In this document: in pieces, positions 63,401-64,000 of the stretch | Numbering within the stretch: the first letter of the stretch is position 1 | Layout: the number at the start of each line of letters is the position of its first letter | Origin: Oryzias latipes | Taxonomy: Eukaryota; Chordata; Actinopteri; Beloniformes; Adrianichthyidae | NCBI RefSeq assembly: GCF_002234675.1 | Contig: NC_019864.2 | Span: 19,408,582 to 19,472,581, forward strand | Length of the DNA: 64,000 bases | Direction of reading: 5' to 3' | Notes under the pieces: model-generated | The model's input: the letters and a program-made list of their open reading frames with translations, nothing else | Told to the model about the DNA's origin: nothing | Databases searched by the model: none | Program-made: the position numbers and the translations under genes

Positions 63401-64000
63401 TATTTCAGTGAAGCAGCACTCAAAGAGTGGGAGTGAGATTCTACTGCTTTGCTCAACACAAACAATGGCCAAACAGATAAAGGGATTCCATTATTAGCAT
63501 CAAGAAAATGAACATTTGTATCAAAAGCAAAAACATGATTTCCCGCTAAAACAGCTACAGTAGGTCAGTATACAAATCCTGGATGCAATGTGCATCTATA
63601 AATGTGAAAGGATGTGTGAATTCAAAGTAAGCATCTTTCTATCTTTTTTTTAAAATTTGCTTTCCCCCTGTTTTTTAGTCCATCCCAGCTGTTTTAGCCT
63701 GTCCAGTTTATGTCCACATTCAGTTTAGGGTTACAAGAACTTTAACATTGTGCTCTTTGAACCATCAGTAATATTATATACAAATGTACAGATAAACATT
63801 GAGAATACGTACAGAATTGTAATTACAATGAAAACTAAAAAAGGCATGAGAATAAAAAGTCAGTGAGTATTGCAGGTGAGGCAAGCCGAGCCACAGATAT
63901 ACATCCAGACTGAGAGACACAGCCCTCCTACCATGATTGAGTGCAATGTCTATTTACACAGCATCATAACAAAGCTATCAAAAACAAAGGCTCCAAAAAA
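60449..64000. other. Intergenic DNA, no convincing gene
   Basis: Open frames are short and unrecognised. The segment at about 61500-62330 is richer in CpG and G+C than its surroundings, with an X-box-like site (62024-62038). It looks like possible regulatory or exon-bearing DNA, but no splice-consistent frame was found. Poly(T) runs lie at 62630-62643. Confidence 0.5.

Overview
The window is vertebrate nuclear DNA, most probably from a ray-finned (percomorph) fish. Genes are split into many short exons with consensus GT/AG ends, introns are AT-rich, and dead LINEs, MITE-like elements and long microsatellites are scattered throughout. The protein-level matches are all to vertebrate families. 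A medaka-like (Oryzias) fish is a guess from the repeat content; the species cannot be fixed from sequence alone.

Four coding units were worked out exon by exon. (1) + strand, 5770-10517: a nine-exon photolyase/cryptochrome-superfamily flavoprotein of 850 residues. It has a plant-cryptochrome-like photolyase-homology region, preceded by a ubiquitin-interacting motif and a basic nuclear-localisation cluster. (2) - strand, 15571-11582: gcsh, the lipoyl-carrying H protein of the mitochondrial glycine cleavage system, five exons and 175 residues. It lies tail to tail with the flavoprotein gene, and their predicted poly(A) signals are under 50 bp apart. (3) - strand, 22574-19359: fam107b, encoding a short coiled-coil protein. 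It has at least two likely alternative 5' exons, one with a TATA box near 22.72 kb and one in a CpG-rich segment near 32.6 kb. An unassigned coding-looking exon at 43222-42783 may be a third. (4) + strand, 47054-58854: elapor2 (KIAA1324L family), 22 exons and 1000 residues, a type I membrane protein of the endosome-lysosome system with cysteine-rich ephrin-receptor-like repeats.

Layout: 1-5085 intergenic, with homeodomain-site-rich, possibly conserved noncoding segments; 5086-5395 a MITE abutting a (TA)n tract; 5.6-11.1 kb the flavoprotein gene; 11.1-15.6 kb gcsh, with an 1.83-kb hAT-like insertion in its last intron; 15.7-18.5 kb LINE remnants, a near-perfect hairpin and a MITE; 18.5-43.2 kb fam107b and its long 5' region, with a LINE at 35.2-36.2 kb; 43.9-45.7 kb an L2/Rex1-like LINE between GATA microsatellites; 47-59.4 kb elapor2; 59.4-64 kb intergenic, with a second, inverted copy of the first MITE.

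The genes share no obvious pathway. No CRISPR array, tRNA, rRNA or microbial system is present. The most unusual item is the plant-type cryptochrome-like protein with a UIM, in a vertebrate setting.
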